Under the pieces are notes generated by a model. It did not search any database, had not been told where the DNA came from, and saw only the letters and a program-made list of their open reading frames with translations. From Syngnathus acus (lineage: Eukaryota; Chordata; Actinopteri; Syngnathiformes; Syngnathidae): DNA of 64,000 bases. The DNA lies in assembly GCF_901709675.1 (NCBI RefSeq), contig NC_051092.1, positions 11,902,491 to 11,966,490 of the forward strand, read 5' to 3'. Shown here in pieces: positions 1 through 17,380 of the stretch. Each line of letters starts with the position of its first letter. Within the stretch, counting starts at the first letter, position 1. A program made the position numbers and the translations under genes.

Positions 1-4515
<4,515 letters not shown>

Positions 4516-6060
4516 GAAGCACACTCACACTCACTCACATTTGTTCTTTAGAGAATTTAGTACCAAAAAAAACCCCCACATTGTAAATAATACAAATGAT
4601 CACACCTTGGATTGTTTGACAGTTCGTCACAAGCACACACAGACAATTTCACATTTGCAACCTATGCATATTTTAGAGTCGTCAGTGAACCAAACGCGCA
4701 TGTTTTTTTGGAGTTTGGGAGGAAAATAGAGTTCCGGGAGAATGCGACATGCAAGCACCGGAGAACAAGCCACAATTTGAATTTGAGCCTGTTTCAGTGT
4801 TGTCCAGAGTAGTTACATCCAATTCATCAAGCCATCAGTTTTCTTTAGTGTTTGTTCGTATTTAGGTGAGCGAGTGCCTGACTTTGGGACCAGAGGTGGA
4901 TCACACCCTTGATTGGTCGCCTGCCAATCTCAGGGCACAGTTGGACATATTCACACTTCCATTCAGTTTTAACTTAACATGCACGTATTTGGAAAGAAAA
5001 AGGGAATATCCCAGGCAAGCAAACGCCTCATTGAAAGATCCGAGAATCAAACCCGGAAGCTTTTGATTGTGAGGCGAATGTGATAACCACATTATTTACC
5101 ATGCTGACAATTTTAAGTCAACTGTTTTGGCATTAGAGCATTTAATCACAAAATTCCATCATATTTGTGGAACGTAACATATCCAGTTCCCGTGTTTCTC
5201 CTACTAAATTCCAATGTGAGATGTTAACATTTTGACATTTACTGTAGTTTGGTTTTCAGACTGACTTTGAAAAGACAAAGCGATCATCTGTCACAGACGG
5301 GTTGTGTGTGGGTCAGTCGTGTGAAAAATGAGGTCCTCCCCTCTCAGAGGCAAGGGGGCGCCGGGCAATTAGGTGACAGGGACATTGATCCGCGGAGACA
5401 AGACACACTGTAAATACAAGATCCCGTGGACTGACCCCGCCGTCAATCCCAATGCACTCTGCCGTCTCTTTACAACTGTACTCGTGCTCTGAACGCACTG
5501 CATGTGTATCTCACTGTATCTGTCATGACAGAAATAAAACAGCTCTGGTAAAAATTAAGAGACCAAAATAACATAAAAGTTGAACGTTTTGGCAACAATT
5601 CCTTAAGGTATTGGATGTTTGGTGCAAACACAACCCTGTGATCACTCCAAAAACTAGAATGGAACATTCAGGTGGCAGCAATTTGGGGGCTGATTCTGAA
5701 AATATGTGCGTAGATTTTAACATTGACTGTACATATCAAGAGCAAAATCTGACAGATAATTTTGAAGTGGTCTCTGTTTTTTTTCCAGAGTTGCGTGTGT
5801 TATAAGTAAATCCCTTCTAATATTGTTGTTATTAATATTACTACGCTGACGTATGATGATAATTTATTCTGTTTCTGGGTTATGTAGTTTTTAGACAAAC
5901 ATAAACTGGAAAAATGTAATGCTGTTGTTATGTTTGTTTGTGTTATGAACATTTCATTGTACAGTTAAATGAAACAAAACCACTATACTGTACCAGAAAC
6001 TTGTTTTTTTGTATTCTAATCAAGATCTAAATGACAATAAAAGAAAAATTAAGCACTTGA
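4516..6060 (+). other. sema3e: sema3e 3' UTR (extent inferred)
   Basis: No open frame of note follows the stop. Candidate poly(A) signals AATAAA lie at 5533-5538 and 6036-6041, the second followed by AT-rich sequence. Old repeat remnants occupy about 4690-5100. The true end cannot be fixed without transcript data. Confidence 0.5.
4690..5100 (+). repeat. Decayed teleost dispersed repeat (two adjacent pieces)
   Basis: 4699-4770 resembles the common fish repeat text 'tttggagtgtgggaggaaa...ggagaa...'. 4880-5095 resembles its partner ('ccctggattggtcgccagccaatcgcagggcaca ... aacccgg ... tgtgaggc'). Both are diverged and lie inside the presumed sema3e 3' UTR. Confidence 0.55.
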
Positions 6061-6730
6061 AGAAGCTAAATAAATGTTAAGTTTCATATTAGTGAACAAC
6101 AGATTGAAATTTGAAGAGATGGGGGAGTGGGAAATGTTTTCGTCTTTCGGGTGGTGCAACAAAAAATAGAGAAGCACAGAATCAACACAAAATAAAAACT
6201 TTTTGGCCCTAAAATACTTCCTAGATTCATAACATGACAACATATATATAAGAATTTTAGCATATAGCAAGTGAACACAGTTTTATTTCACTATTTTGCC
6301 TCTTTAATTTTTTATTTTGGTGGTGGGGAACGCACAAAATCAGTTTTTCCTAATCCCTTGAAGCTAAACATATCCAAATTAGTGCATAAATATATTTTAT
6401 GATCTGATTTCAGTAGTTAAATTCAAATCTTGGAGAAGTCGTTGCCCCAATTTTCTAAACTACGCATCTCAGTCAAAATGATGGGTTTCACAGAAAAGTT
6501 TTAAATCAGTTATATTTTTTGAGAAAAATCTCATTTGGGAACAACAAACGTGAAAAATCGGCCGCACCACAGTTGATGACTTCCTTCCTTGGAGCATAAC
6601 ATATGCAAAATGCACAACCCAGATATATTTTATTATGTGACTGCAGGTCATTGCAGTCATCAGAGCTTATTTTCCTTTTTAATGGTTCAGCGTGAAAGCT
6701 GTTGAAGGACATGCTACTGATTTTGTTATT

Positions 6731-6731
<1 letters not shown>

Positions 6732-6823
<92 letters not shown>

Positions 6824-6848
6824 CGCACACACGCACACACTCACACAC
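6732..6848. repeat. (CA)n microsatellite
   Basis: Roughly 117 bp of almost pure CA, with G interruptions near the right end (CACACGCACACG). Open frames over it are artefacts. Confidence 0.98.
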
Positions 6849-8412
6849 TTACAGAGGGCTTTTCACACTCATTCAAATTCAGCCGTGGTCCACCTGAGCC
6901 AGCGGGGTACTAAAGGCATCTGAGGATGGAATTCATGCTGCTGATAGATTCCATATGGCTACCATGGCAACAAGCTCTGAAACAGCTCAACACATGTCCC
7001 CATCAAAGCGCTCTTTCTGCCTCTCTCTGTCAAGTCCAGCATAGTTAGCTGAGGCCTTTTCTACAATAGCCACATATATACAGAAGAACCAAAGCGGGCA
7101 AGGACCAAATTAACTTCTTTAACTGTAATTTGGTCAATGCACTTAAAAACAATCAATCAAGCAAGTATGCATTGCCCAATAGTGTTATAGTTATTTTTAA
7201 AAATTACGATTGAGGGTAGATGTACTCCAAAAGGCCACCCAAAGTGGTCAACTTTACAACCTCCAAAAGTGGAGCTCTTCTTGGAGTTCTTTTAAATGTA
7301 CTTTGTGGGCGCAGATCTCCAAGAGGACTCCAGCGCGTTCTTGCGGCATGAAGACCACACGCCTTTCCTGTGCCGAACTTAATTGGGTGATAAACAAGTT
7401 GACGAAGTTGCCCCCCCCCAAAGGCACAATATCGTGCTTAAATGTGTGCATATGCAACTAACTTACAAATTCTTCAAGAAACTGTCAGAAAATATTTTTC
7501 CCATGACCTGTGAGCAAGGATTTGGTGCATGCTCATTACTAAAATAAAATTAGCCAGCGGGCTGGCTCCAAATTCTAACTCAATCTGTTTAATAAAATGC
7601 GAACGTCCCTTGATATTGAGTTAAAGAAGAAAATGTCAATTCAAGAACCAATGCCAAAAAAGTGCTGCTGCATATTCTTTGCAATCAATGTGATGTTTAA
7701 TTTAACTAGGACAGTAATTAATACATCAAATATATATGTATAAATTAGCAATCTTTAGAGTAAAAGAAGTTTCTCTGACAGAAAACTAATCAAAACTTTG
7801 AGCAGATATCATCAAAAGTAAAAGAGATTATATAGGCACCATTGAAAAGGTCTGTAGTGCACAATTTAAAGTAGACAATTATGATGAGGATATTCTTGCC
7901 CTGGTTCAAGAAAACGACCAGTAATTAAGGATCACCACTACAATCATTGGGCAGAAGACAGCAATCTCTTTTTACTTTCATCCAGCATTTTTTTTTTTCT
8001 CACCAAAAGGAAAGGTTAAACTGAATCCAGCACCAACGGCCTTGATAAGCTCCACAGAAACACTATCAGTGCTCGGGCAGCAAGCTTGTCCTTCTGCATG
8101 GGACACTTGCCTCTCTGGGGAAGAGCAAATTTGCCACTGGCAAACATGAACGCCGGTGCGCAAGCACACAAAATGCGCGCAAAAAGAGATGATAAAGACA
8201 ATAGCAATGGGCCAACACATGTTATCTCAGTGGTGCAGCTGCTCACATGCAATACATTAAAGTGCAGTTAGAATACATCAATTTGATTCTTTGTTTGCTT
8301 TGAGTCGAGTGAATGGCTTCTAGGAAGGGGGGCTAAAGTGGAACTGGAGCCAATGATGCTTCAGTGGCCTGCTTCATATGATTTCACATGTGCAGTTTTA
8401 AGTCCCAATAAA

Positions 8413-8413
<1 letters not shown>

Positions 8414-8460
<47 letters not shown>

Positions 8461-8461
8461 T
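8414..8461. repeat. (TAA)n microsatellite
   Basis: About 16 uninterrupted TAA/ATA units. Confidence 0.97.
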
Positions 8462-10263
8462 ACTTCCTGTTAAAAGAATGACATTTTGGGTCAAAAAGCA
8501 ACCTGAGTAAGCCTGAGATCATCAGCTGACAGCTGCAGGCAAACGTGGCAAGTGTTGACGTAAGCAAAGCACATTAAAACGTGTGGAATGAAAAGGAGCA
8601 AGTCCTACCTGAGACCATGCGCCATGACTCATGCCCCCCCCCCCCTTTTTTTTGCACTGCTGCGTGGGCCACTCCTTACATTTTCGATGATCTGGCATGC
8701 AATCAGCAAGACTCCAAGTGGGTCAGCTAGCAGATGCAAGTGAGAAAGACACTCATGAAAAGAACGAGCCAGATTCCGAACCTCGGAACGCTAGCAGGTT
8801 CTCAACTGGTGGGCCGGGACCTAAAATTGAGTTGCACACAACTAGTAAAAAATGACATGAGTCAGGAAATGTTACTCAATACCATTTTGGAATTTGACCA
8901 GTTCTGATCACTAGCTACTCAAATACAATATAGTGCAGTCTTTGGTGAGTCCAAGCTAACAATATGCTTATGTTAAACTCATTTGAAATTGTCTTTAGAA
9001 ATGTAACATATTGCACAAATATTTTCTGTGGCTATTTTGAACAAACAATGCTTTATTCCACTTAATGTTTATAAAAATGGGTCGCATGTTTCCAACAATA
9101 GAAATATGCCGGTCCCAGGGTGACCACAGTTAAGAATCACTGTTCTGTGCTAACATTTGGTTAAGCAACAACTAGTCTCCCACCCTGACATCTGGATTTA
9201 GGCCTGTTTTACTGTCTCCTCTCTTCACTCACATCTCTTGTTTAATGATTTAATTTTGGGGGACAAACAAGAAAAAGCCCTCCAGATATGCTGGATACTT
9301 GCTCCAGGCAAATTTTCAGATAGTATTTTGGCGTGATGGAACATTTAGAGGTTTATACACTTGTACGTTTATATAATTCCAGTGTGTGTGTGTGTGTGAT
9401 GTAGCCCGTGCGATTAATCTGGGTGTAATCACTACTCTTGTGACTCTGTCCGGAGGGGGTGTGGTTTCCCAGTCCTCGCTAATCCCGTCCTTTTTTCCTC
9501 ATCCCTGCATCATTGCCATTACATCACTCGTAACGTCAACAGCTGCAACTGATCGGTAATACACCAACAGATGAAATCACGGCAAATGACATGTTCCATG
9601 TCAGATGACGTTTTCTCAGAATTTGGCAAATGTTCGTCATTCATGTTCCAAACTTTGAATGTCAGAGCTCTTCAGTGGTAGATTAGCAAGGCAAACGAGG
9701 TAATTTTTCTCGGTCCTGTTAAATGCTTTGCTGTATTTTGGCCTGATCTAGTTTGTAATTAGTGCTGTAATTTCATACCTTCAGGTTAAAAAAAATACAA
9801 ATATAAATAATTAATGCATAAAAAATGTATACATGAAAATAAACTGGATGTTTATACCACACAAATAATGTTTCTCACCTAATAAAATCAAATAATTTTA
9901 ATGCTCCTTGGAAGCAGTGAACATTAGAGGAACTCTAAAGGCAAATGTTGACAAATGCAAGGATTTACGTATGTGAGTGATTTGATTATACACGTGAAAG
10001 AGTTTTTTTTCCCCACGCGTCCTTAAAGGCATCTGCAGAAATATCCATCCAAATCTTTGCAGAAGCACGCTAATGCTCATTAAGTGGCCACAAAGCTGCT
10101 CCAGTGCCACGCTTAAAAGAAAGATTCGTCTCAAATGTAATACATCACCTAACTCTCAAGATTAGCGTGTAAGGTTTGATTTCGGAAGCGGAAAAGTTAA
10201 TACCAACACAATATGATAGGTGTGTGTGGCTGGGCCACACGTAATAAGCCCTCCTAATAAGGC

Positions 10264-10266
10264 TTT

Positions 10267-10351
<85 letters not shown>

Positions 10352-10365
10352 TTTCTTTCTTTCTG
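10264..10365. repeat. (CTTT)n microsatellite
   Basis: A tetranucleotide tract of about 100 bp, with one unit shortened near 10350 (TTTCTTCTTTC). Confidence 0.98.
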
Positions 10366-10627
10366 GAAGGGGAAAAAGGCATCATATGCCTCGTCTTATA
10401 TACGATGCAAAGAAGAGCACTGGAAGACAAACTGTATAAAACTTTAAAGCAAAATATACATAAAAAATGGCCTCTTGTGGCATATTCTGAGTGTGAATGC
10501 ATCCATCAGGCAGCCATAGCAGGGCCAAAGCAGCAGCAGGCTGCTGGGAGCCTCGCTGGTGAATATTTGATGAGAGAATGGATCTCCTCCTTCTGCAGGT
10601 TGACTTCAGCGTGCACACACGCAGATG

Positions 10628-10654
10628 ACACACACACACACACACACACACACA
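10628..10654. repeat. Short (CA)n tract
   Basis: Thirteen CA units, followed 135 bp later by an alternating CGCGCACG/CACACG purine-pyrimidine stretch (about 10790-10820). Confidence 0.95.
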
Positions 10655-13600
10655 GATGGTACCATTTCTCCATCTTAATATGCCAAGCAGAAAAGGTGCT
10701 AAGAGAAGTCACAGATGAACGGCACACCTGAAAAATAATGCTGGAACAGCCTTGTGGCCTTCATTTTGAAATTACTAGACAAGACAGACACGCGCACGCG
10801 CACGCACACGCACACGCACACTTGTTCATGTACCTATTGTAATAAGTGTTGAGCAGACGAGTCAACTTTGCCACTCCGCATGAACATTTAGGGAGTGAAG
10901 TGGACTAATCCCTGATCAGATATATTCTGCATTTCATCATCCAATTTATAGGGCACTTTCCACTCATTGGCAAAAGATAATCCGATAATAAGAACAGCGT
11001 GTGAACATGTCACCGTGCATCCATGAAGCCTTAATAACGGCCACTTTGGGAACCCGTCTGAATCTCTGGAGACTTCTTCACTTTAATCAATAAGAGCGAC
11101 TGTGAGAGCTGCTCTGGTAATTTTCTTTGAAACCTGAAAGCATTTCCCCGTTCAAAAATGTGACGTATGTGTCACGCTTTAATTGGGATAAACACATCAC
11201 ACAGGGGGACTATTAAAACGCATTTAGTCTCTCGGTAAAGCAACCGTCACCCATCCATGCCTTTCTATTTTGAGCATTTTTGACTTTCATTTTGTACTCA
11301 AAAGGCCCATTCTGAAGCCAGATGTCGCACCGCTCCTCTGTTTGCCAGCCTGCTCATGAATGAACATCAATGATTGGACTGTGGCTCCTCATTATAACCG
11401 GGTTACAGCTCACTGATTTGAGAGAGGGGGCTGTCGAGATCGAAACAAGACTCGAATAGAAGCAGAGATTAGAACTGTGCTGATGTCTCTTTAAGGGTAT
11501 TTTTAGCAAGGCGGACAGCCGTGGTCACTTTGAACCGATGGTGGCACGTGAGAGGCTTGTGATGCTGGTGAGTGAAGGAAGGAGCTGGCGACTGATTGCC
11601 ACAAGTTCATGCTCTTAAAAAAAAGTGACGGTTGGGCACATGCACACTTAGTCTGCTAGCCTAATGCTAGCATATGACGGGAAAAAAATTGAAACGCAAA
11701 ATAGAAGATTAGTCTACAATTCAATTTGACCCCAAGCAATGTATTGAATATATTATGAAATATCTCTCCATATTTACATCAGGAAAGGAGACTGAACAAG
11801 AACATCGGTGCATGTGGCAGTAATACATGAATAATAAATATTATATATAAGTATGTATACACCCACATGTGAACGTGATCAGCAGCAAGTAGTCAGCAGC
11901 TTTAAATATGGCCAAAAAACGTATACAGTCTGTCGCAAAAGTAACTCCCTGCATAATGCTACACGACACCACACTACGTGATTCCCTTTCCTGCACATAT
12001 AAAAACAAAAAGCAGCAAATATAGTCAGCAACATCGAAGCATCAAGAGCAGTGTTGCTTGTAAAGTCAAATGTGTTGACTTGGCGGGTTGGTGTGGAGTC
12101 CAAATTCGCCCCCTTGGGCTGCAGATGTAAATTTAATGACAGCGCCGAAGTGCGCCTTATCATATTACTGTATTGATTACATGCTGACAAACCCACCTTC
12201 CCCTGCCGAAACACGCAGAAGGCACACGAACCTAGAGACCTACACAGGTTGCCATCAAAAAAGATGCCAGGGAAAAACTGTTTCGCCTTTCTGAAAGGTC
12301 GCCAGAGGTGAGTGCTACTAAAAAAAACATGTACAAATGTAATTGGGAGTGACTTGGTTATCCAAAGTTGCATTGAGTCTTAACTTCTACAATTGCATCC
12401 AAAAGGGAAAAACCTCCATGCTGCATTACGCTCTGCTGTGTCGGCCTAATTAAAACGAGAGCGATAAGCACTGCTCGTAAGCTCTGTTTGTTTGACTGAG
12501 AGCCAGCCAGAAAGGGGAGACGATGTGTGTGTGCGTGTGTGTGTCAGTGTTGAACATGCGGGAAAGAGAAAACAAAAAAGTACAAAAGTGATGGCGCCTT
12601 TCTAATGTCGGAGCAAAGGAGAGGCAGGCCTCCAAGATTAGATAGAAAACCTTGGTGATTGGCGTATTCCACCATGAGAGTTGATGTTCACTTCCTGTCC
12701 ATCTTTTTAGTCAGCAAGATTTCCCAACTTGTTTGGTTTATACTTTTGTGTGTATAATCACACCGTGGGTCAAACTGACCCTGCAACGTGATTACTGTCT
12801 CTGAAGGTTAAAGATTGTGCAGATGCTTGTACAAAATGGTGAGTGCGGTAATTATATGGGATTCCACTGTAAAAAGCTTTCTGTCCACTTGTCTTTACAA
12901 TCTCAAGAGACTGTTGAAGAATAGAATCACGTGACCATTCTACGCATGACACCACAGTGGGAGAACGTAATTCATTCTTCTTGTTCGACTTGACGGCGCT
13001 TGAGCTATTGCGAGGGATTTAAGTGCGTGGGAGGAAAGTAGATGGCCAGAGTGCAGGTTGTAGTTTATAGGCTTTAGCTCGCGCAGCTTCCTCCCCTCCA
13101 CCCCAAAAGCCGTTAAACAACAACAAAAACAACAGATTTAAGTACCGTGTGATGAGAATGAGTTGGAAACTCTGCATGCAGTCCAAAATGAATGAAATGA
13201 TTTCTGACTTTTGTTCATCTTCTAATCACACAGGATTCCCACGCGTGAAAACACATACACATGCACACTTTCTCACTCTGTCACTCCCACGCATCCCATT
13301 CACACTTCGCCACCATTGAAGGATGAATTCATCCATTGTGCAAATATTAACGGAAGACATACTTGCAATACAATTGTGCTTTATCATTTTATATTTAAAA
13401 CACGTGAACATAGTAAATATTCATAACACGGTAAATATTGACAGAAAGTGTTGCATGTAGACACTGTTGCAACAATGCTTATAGGCAAATTAATCTAAAA
13501 CATTAAAACACAATTGACTTGACAAACTGAGCTCTTTCGTATGAGGTTGGAACACAACATCAAAACTTGAGAGGTGGTGAATGAAACGTGCATTGTAATT

Positions 13601-14079
13601 CATGATCCATGGAGTATTTTTACAAAAACATGCTACAGAAGAGTTTAACAATACACCTGGGAACCAACACGCTTACAATTTTACTGACATCTAAAGCCTT
13701 TTCTTTTCTTCTACTACATTGTTTTTTTCCCCAGTAAGATCAGGGGACAGTGAGTAGGTTGTCTGAGCACATCACATCTAAAACAGCCAGTGAGAAGGCC
13801 ACGAAAGGGGGAGCAGTGACCTTACAGAGGTGCTTTCTGCCTCTGGATATTTACTGTCTGGAACTCATGTCCTCATTTAAATAAAGGGGGGCAGCTACTA
13901 CTAAAATGCACCCTAGCAGAAAATAACCGGAATGTCCAGAAATGAAAAAATGCTACGCAAGCAAAATTTGCTCACTTAACGTTATGACAATTTCATCTAA
14001 TGTTGACATTTGTGTGATCATTCAGAAATTGTGTTGGATATTCTCCAGACAGCATGTAGACATTTTGATCAGTGAGAGA

Positions 14080-14179
<100 letters not shown>

Positions 14180-14579
14180 CGTTCTTTTTCTATTCTATAT
14201 TGCAGTGCAGTACAGTATATTAACAAACAACTGAATCAAAAATAGTATACTTAGTATACTGACGTTTATTTACTCCTACTACCACCACCACTATTACCAC
14301 TAATAATCATCATCACCACCATCACCGACATCATCATCTTCATCATATTTTCTAAAATTACATATGCATTGTTACATACTGTATATATTATTATTAACAT
14401 TAACGCCACTATAAATACCAATAAAATAAATGAATGATGGTGCAGCATTGCATGCAGAATCTCAGACGCCCAATACAATCTTGTGCAGATAACAACCTTC
14501 ATAACGATTTCTTGACGGGGAGTTCGCGTGTCATTTCTAAAAAAATAATCACATTGCGATAGCTGCATTTCAGCAGGCT

Positions 14580-14960
14580 TTTCGTTTGCTCACGCGAGTC
14601 ACGTGGACCCAAACCCGCGTGTCCCCTTTAATTTCCCTGGCCGTGCATTGCGATCACCTGTCAGATGCAACGCATGCGCACTTACACGGGAGGCATACCC
14701 CCCTTCTCCTCTTCTGGAGGATGTTGCTGATCATCGCTCCCTCCTTCCGCCGCTGCCTCTGTGCCCTACGCCTCTCTACAGCCACGCACACGGCGAGCGC
14801 GTCGAGGAGCAGGATGGCCGTACGGATTCGATCTCACTGAAGGTATCCCCCTGCTTATCGTCCGCAAAACGGGGAGAGACTTGTCATTTGACATTGTAGC
14901 CGCGTAGGGTGAAGGATGCTGCGGGGTGGGAGGAGGATGCGCGAGTCCTTGTTTTTTTTC
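14580..14960 (+). promoter_or_regulatory. CpG-dense block: candidate pclo promoter / untranslated first exon
   Basis: About 27 CpG dinucleotides occur in the first 300 bp, against a CpG-poor surround. An NRF1-type palindrome (CGCATGCGCA) lies at 14671-14680, and a related GGCATGCGCAC at 15066-15076. A donor-like AAG/GTATCC is at 14842/14843. If spliced to 16327, the codon just before the junction is TGA, so such an exon would be 5' UTR. The assignment to pclo rests on position only. Confidence 0.4.
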
Positions 14961-16326
14961 CCTTTCTTTTAACACCACCCAGCATGACAGGATTTCCCTC
15001 CTCCGCTTCTTTTATTACAGCTAATTTCATGCAATCTCAAATAAAAAGTGTGGCTTCCTGTCAAGGGCATGCGCACAGAATTGTGGAGGATGACTCGTTC
15101 TCCATCCGTCACGCTTCACTATCTCCCACAGGCGTTTCAACATATCATCGTGAGGTTCTTCTGTGATGTGATTTTCGCTGTGGATTGGCTGCAACCTATC
15201 ATGTGTTGGGGGCTGGTGGGGGGGTGTACTGGACCAGAGCTGCAATGCAATTTGATGTTCTCGTCATGAATACATGGACAAGGATGATGCTAGATGTTCC
15301 ACTGAAAAACATGCACCTCGAATGGTCATTTCGAATGTATGGTGGTGCCCATGTACACATTGCCCCACGTTCCATTGGCTTTGTCAGGCTCATAATGGGC
15401 TTGCGGTGCTCACCCGAGCAGTTCCGACCCGCTCCATGCACAAGCAACAGTGCCAGGCTGGATTTCCAGTGGCTCGGAGTGATATGCAAATGCTCAAGTC
15501 AGACATTAGTGGAGTGTGAGTAAGTGCATTTGTGCATGTGTGTGTGTGTACAGAATTAATCACGTGTTACGTAACAGCACGAGTGGACACCACGTAATAA
15601 TGGGCATGTTAGAGGAGTTCTACTCGAGGATGATTGTGTGGCACCACAATGCAAGTGTTATTTGTGTGCTTGCTGCATGTGTTGCAGTGAGTGGTTAAGA
15701 GTGTGGTGAATGTGGTCACAGTGTTCACCATTAATTGAAAATTCTTCATTGGTCACTGCCATGAGTGATCGGGATTTTCTAAGTTGGACACTGCCAGTGG
15801 GAATTATTAGGAATCAACATACACAACCACTACATTAGCGGTTCTAAAACTTTTTACACCAAGTACATAGAACCTACGCATATGCAAATGAATATTTTCA
15901 TTTCATACCACAAGAGGAAGCCGTTTAACTAGAATGAAACTATATTAAAGATTGCGGTCACACCATCAAACTGTCGACACTGTAAGAAAAAATGACCGGG
16001 GGTACTTTGTTAAATAGCATTCTTAACTCTCCTTAAATTCCAGCAACAACTTGGCGTTGCCAACTCACAATAATAAGGGTAGGTGACCACATCTTTTGAC
16101 AACGAGCTTCGAGTTTGACACCCTTGCTGTAGCGAATCCTAAGAAATCCAGTGTATGCCCATTGTATTCAACATTCATGTTTTGGGTTGTTCAACATGCA
16201 GTCAAACGCACCGATACAGAGAGTGAAGTGATGTTAATTTGCTTTCCTTCTATCATCCCTCCATCTTATCTTGTTCCCTGTCAACCCTGACCTTCGCTCC
16301 TCCATCTCCCCCTCCACCCTCTCCAG
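14961..16326. other. pclo: Non-coding stretch before first visible pclo exon
   Basis: Apart from the NRF1-like site at 15066 I see no exon or clear repeat. The segment ends in a long pyrimidine tract and CTCCAG acceptor at 16321-16326. Confidence 0.6.
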
Positions 16327-17380
16327 GAAATCTCATGTAGATGCCGAGCCAGAGGAGAGTCCAGGGAGCAGCAGCAGCAGCAGCAGTAGCAGTGGGACCG
16401 TCGCTCTCTCCTCAGCACCCACTGAAGCCCCCCCACAGGTCTTGGCCGGAGCGCCAGGAGAGGAAACAGACAGTGGCTCCTGCTCTGACTCAGACACTTC
16501 TGTAGACTCCAGGTCCTACACGGAAGAGGAAGACGAGCAGGAAGACGAGGAAGATCCCGATATGTTTTCCTCCAAATTCCTCAGTGGGACCAACCCGTTG
16601 AGTGCCGTGTCGACTGCTGTCAACAAGTTTGGTCTGTTTGGTGATGACGTGGATGGGGATAAAAAACAGAAAAGTGGAGAGCAGCAGGCAGGTGTGGGCC
16701 CAGCGAAAGGGCAACCACAACAGAAAGGACCCGCAAAACCCAACCAGGGTGCTCCTGTGCAGAGGAGCCAGCCCCCTGCAAAACAAGGACAGCCGCAACT
16801 GCACGGCAATGGACAGGCCGGACCCCTGAAACAGAATGAAGGTCAACCAAAAGGCTTGCAGCAACAAGGTGCATCCAAGCCTGAGGATCCACCGCAGGCT
16901 CATGGAGATCAATCCCGGCGACAGCAACAACAGGGATCCCCTAAACCATCCCAGCAACAATCAGGACCGCCTAAGCCATCCCAACAACAGCAGCAGTCCC
17001 CTAAACCATCCCCACAACAACAGCAGTCACCTAAACCATCCCCACAACAACAGGGGTCCTCGAAACTATCCCAACAACAGTCAGGGCCGCCTAAACAGTC
17101 TCCGCAACAAGGATCACCTAAATTTTCCCCACAACAACAGAGCACCCCCAAAGCCCCACCACAACAGGCCTCGTCCAATGCAAGAGCATTACAGACCGCC
17201 CAGCAGCGAGGTCCAAAAGGACCTGCCACGCCAGACCTCAAGCAAGGCTCTTCAGTTTGTCCAGTTTGCAACACCACCAAACTCAACGTACACACCAAGG
17301 AAACACCAAACCATAAAACGTGCACGCAGTGCAAAACTCAAGTGTGCAACCTGTGTGGCTTCAGCCCTCCTGACACCGAT
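16327..17380 (+). CDS. pclo: pclo exon A: acidic/Ser region, Q-P repeats, first half of zinc finger 1
   Basis: Enters with one base of a split codon. It encodes a Ser run, an acidic stretch ([13 protein letters not shown]), then [19 protein letters not shown], the piccolo block just upstream of the Q domain. A degenerate 9-11 residue repeat of the type QQQ-x-SPKPSP follows (about 16915-17170), the counterpart of the Q/P decapeptide repeats of mammalian piccolo. It ends CPVC...CTQC...[12 protein letters not shown] (17258 on). The first in-frame ATG inside the exon is at 16562. Confidence 0.95.

Noticed and set aside
14586-14899. Overlapping ATG frames of 84 and 98 codons in the CpG-rich block, considered as a pclo first coding exon
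   Set aside because: Neither frame joins 16327 in the phase required for piccolo, and neither resembles piccolo or bassoon N-termini. Treated as promoter/UTR.
16271-16326. In-frame extension of the first pclo exon to the left (starting TTG)
   Set aside because: It is a typical pyrimidine-rich acceptor tract ending CTCCAG and has no ATG.
16490-17334. Long minus-strand frames over pclo exons (Cys-rich or Ser-rich)
   Set aside because: Shadows of Q/P-rich and CxxC codons; no splice context or homology.
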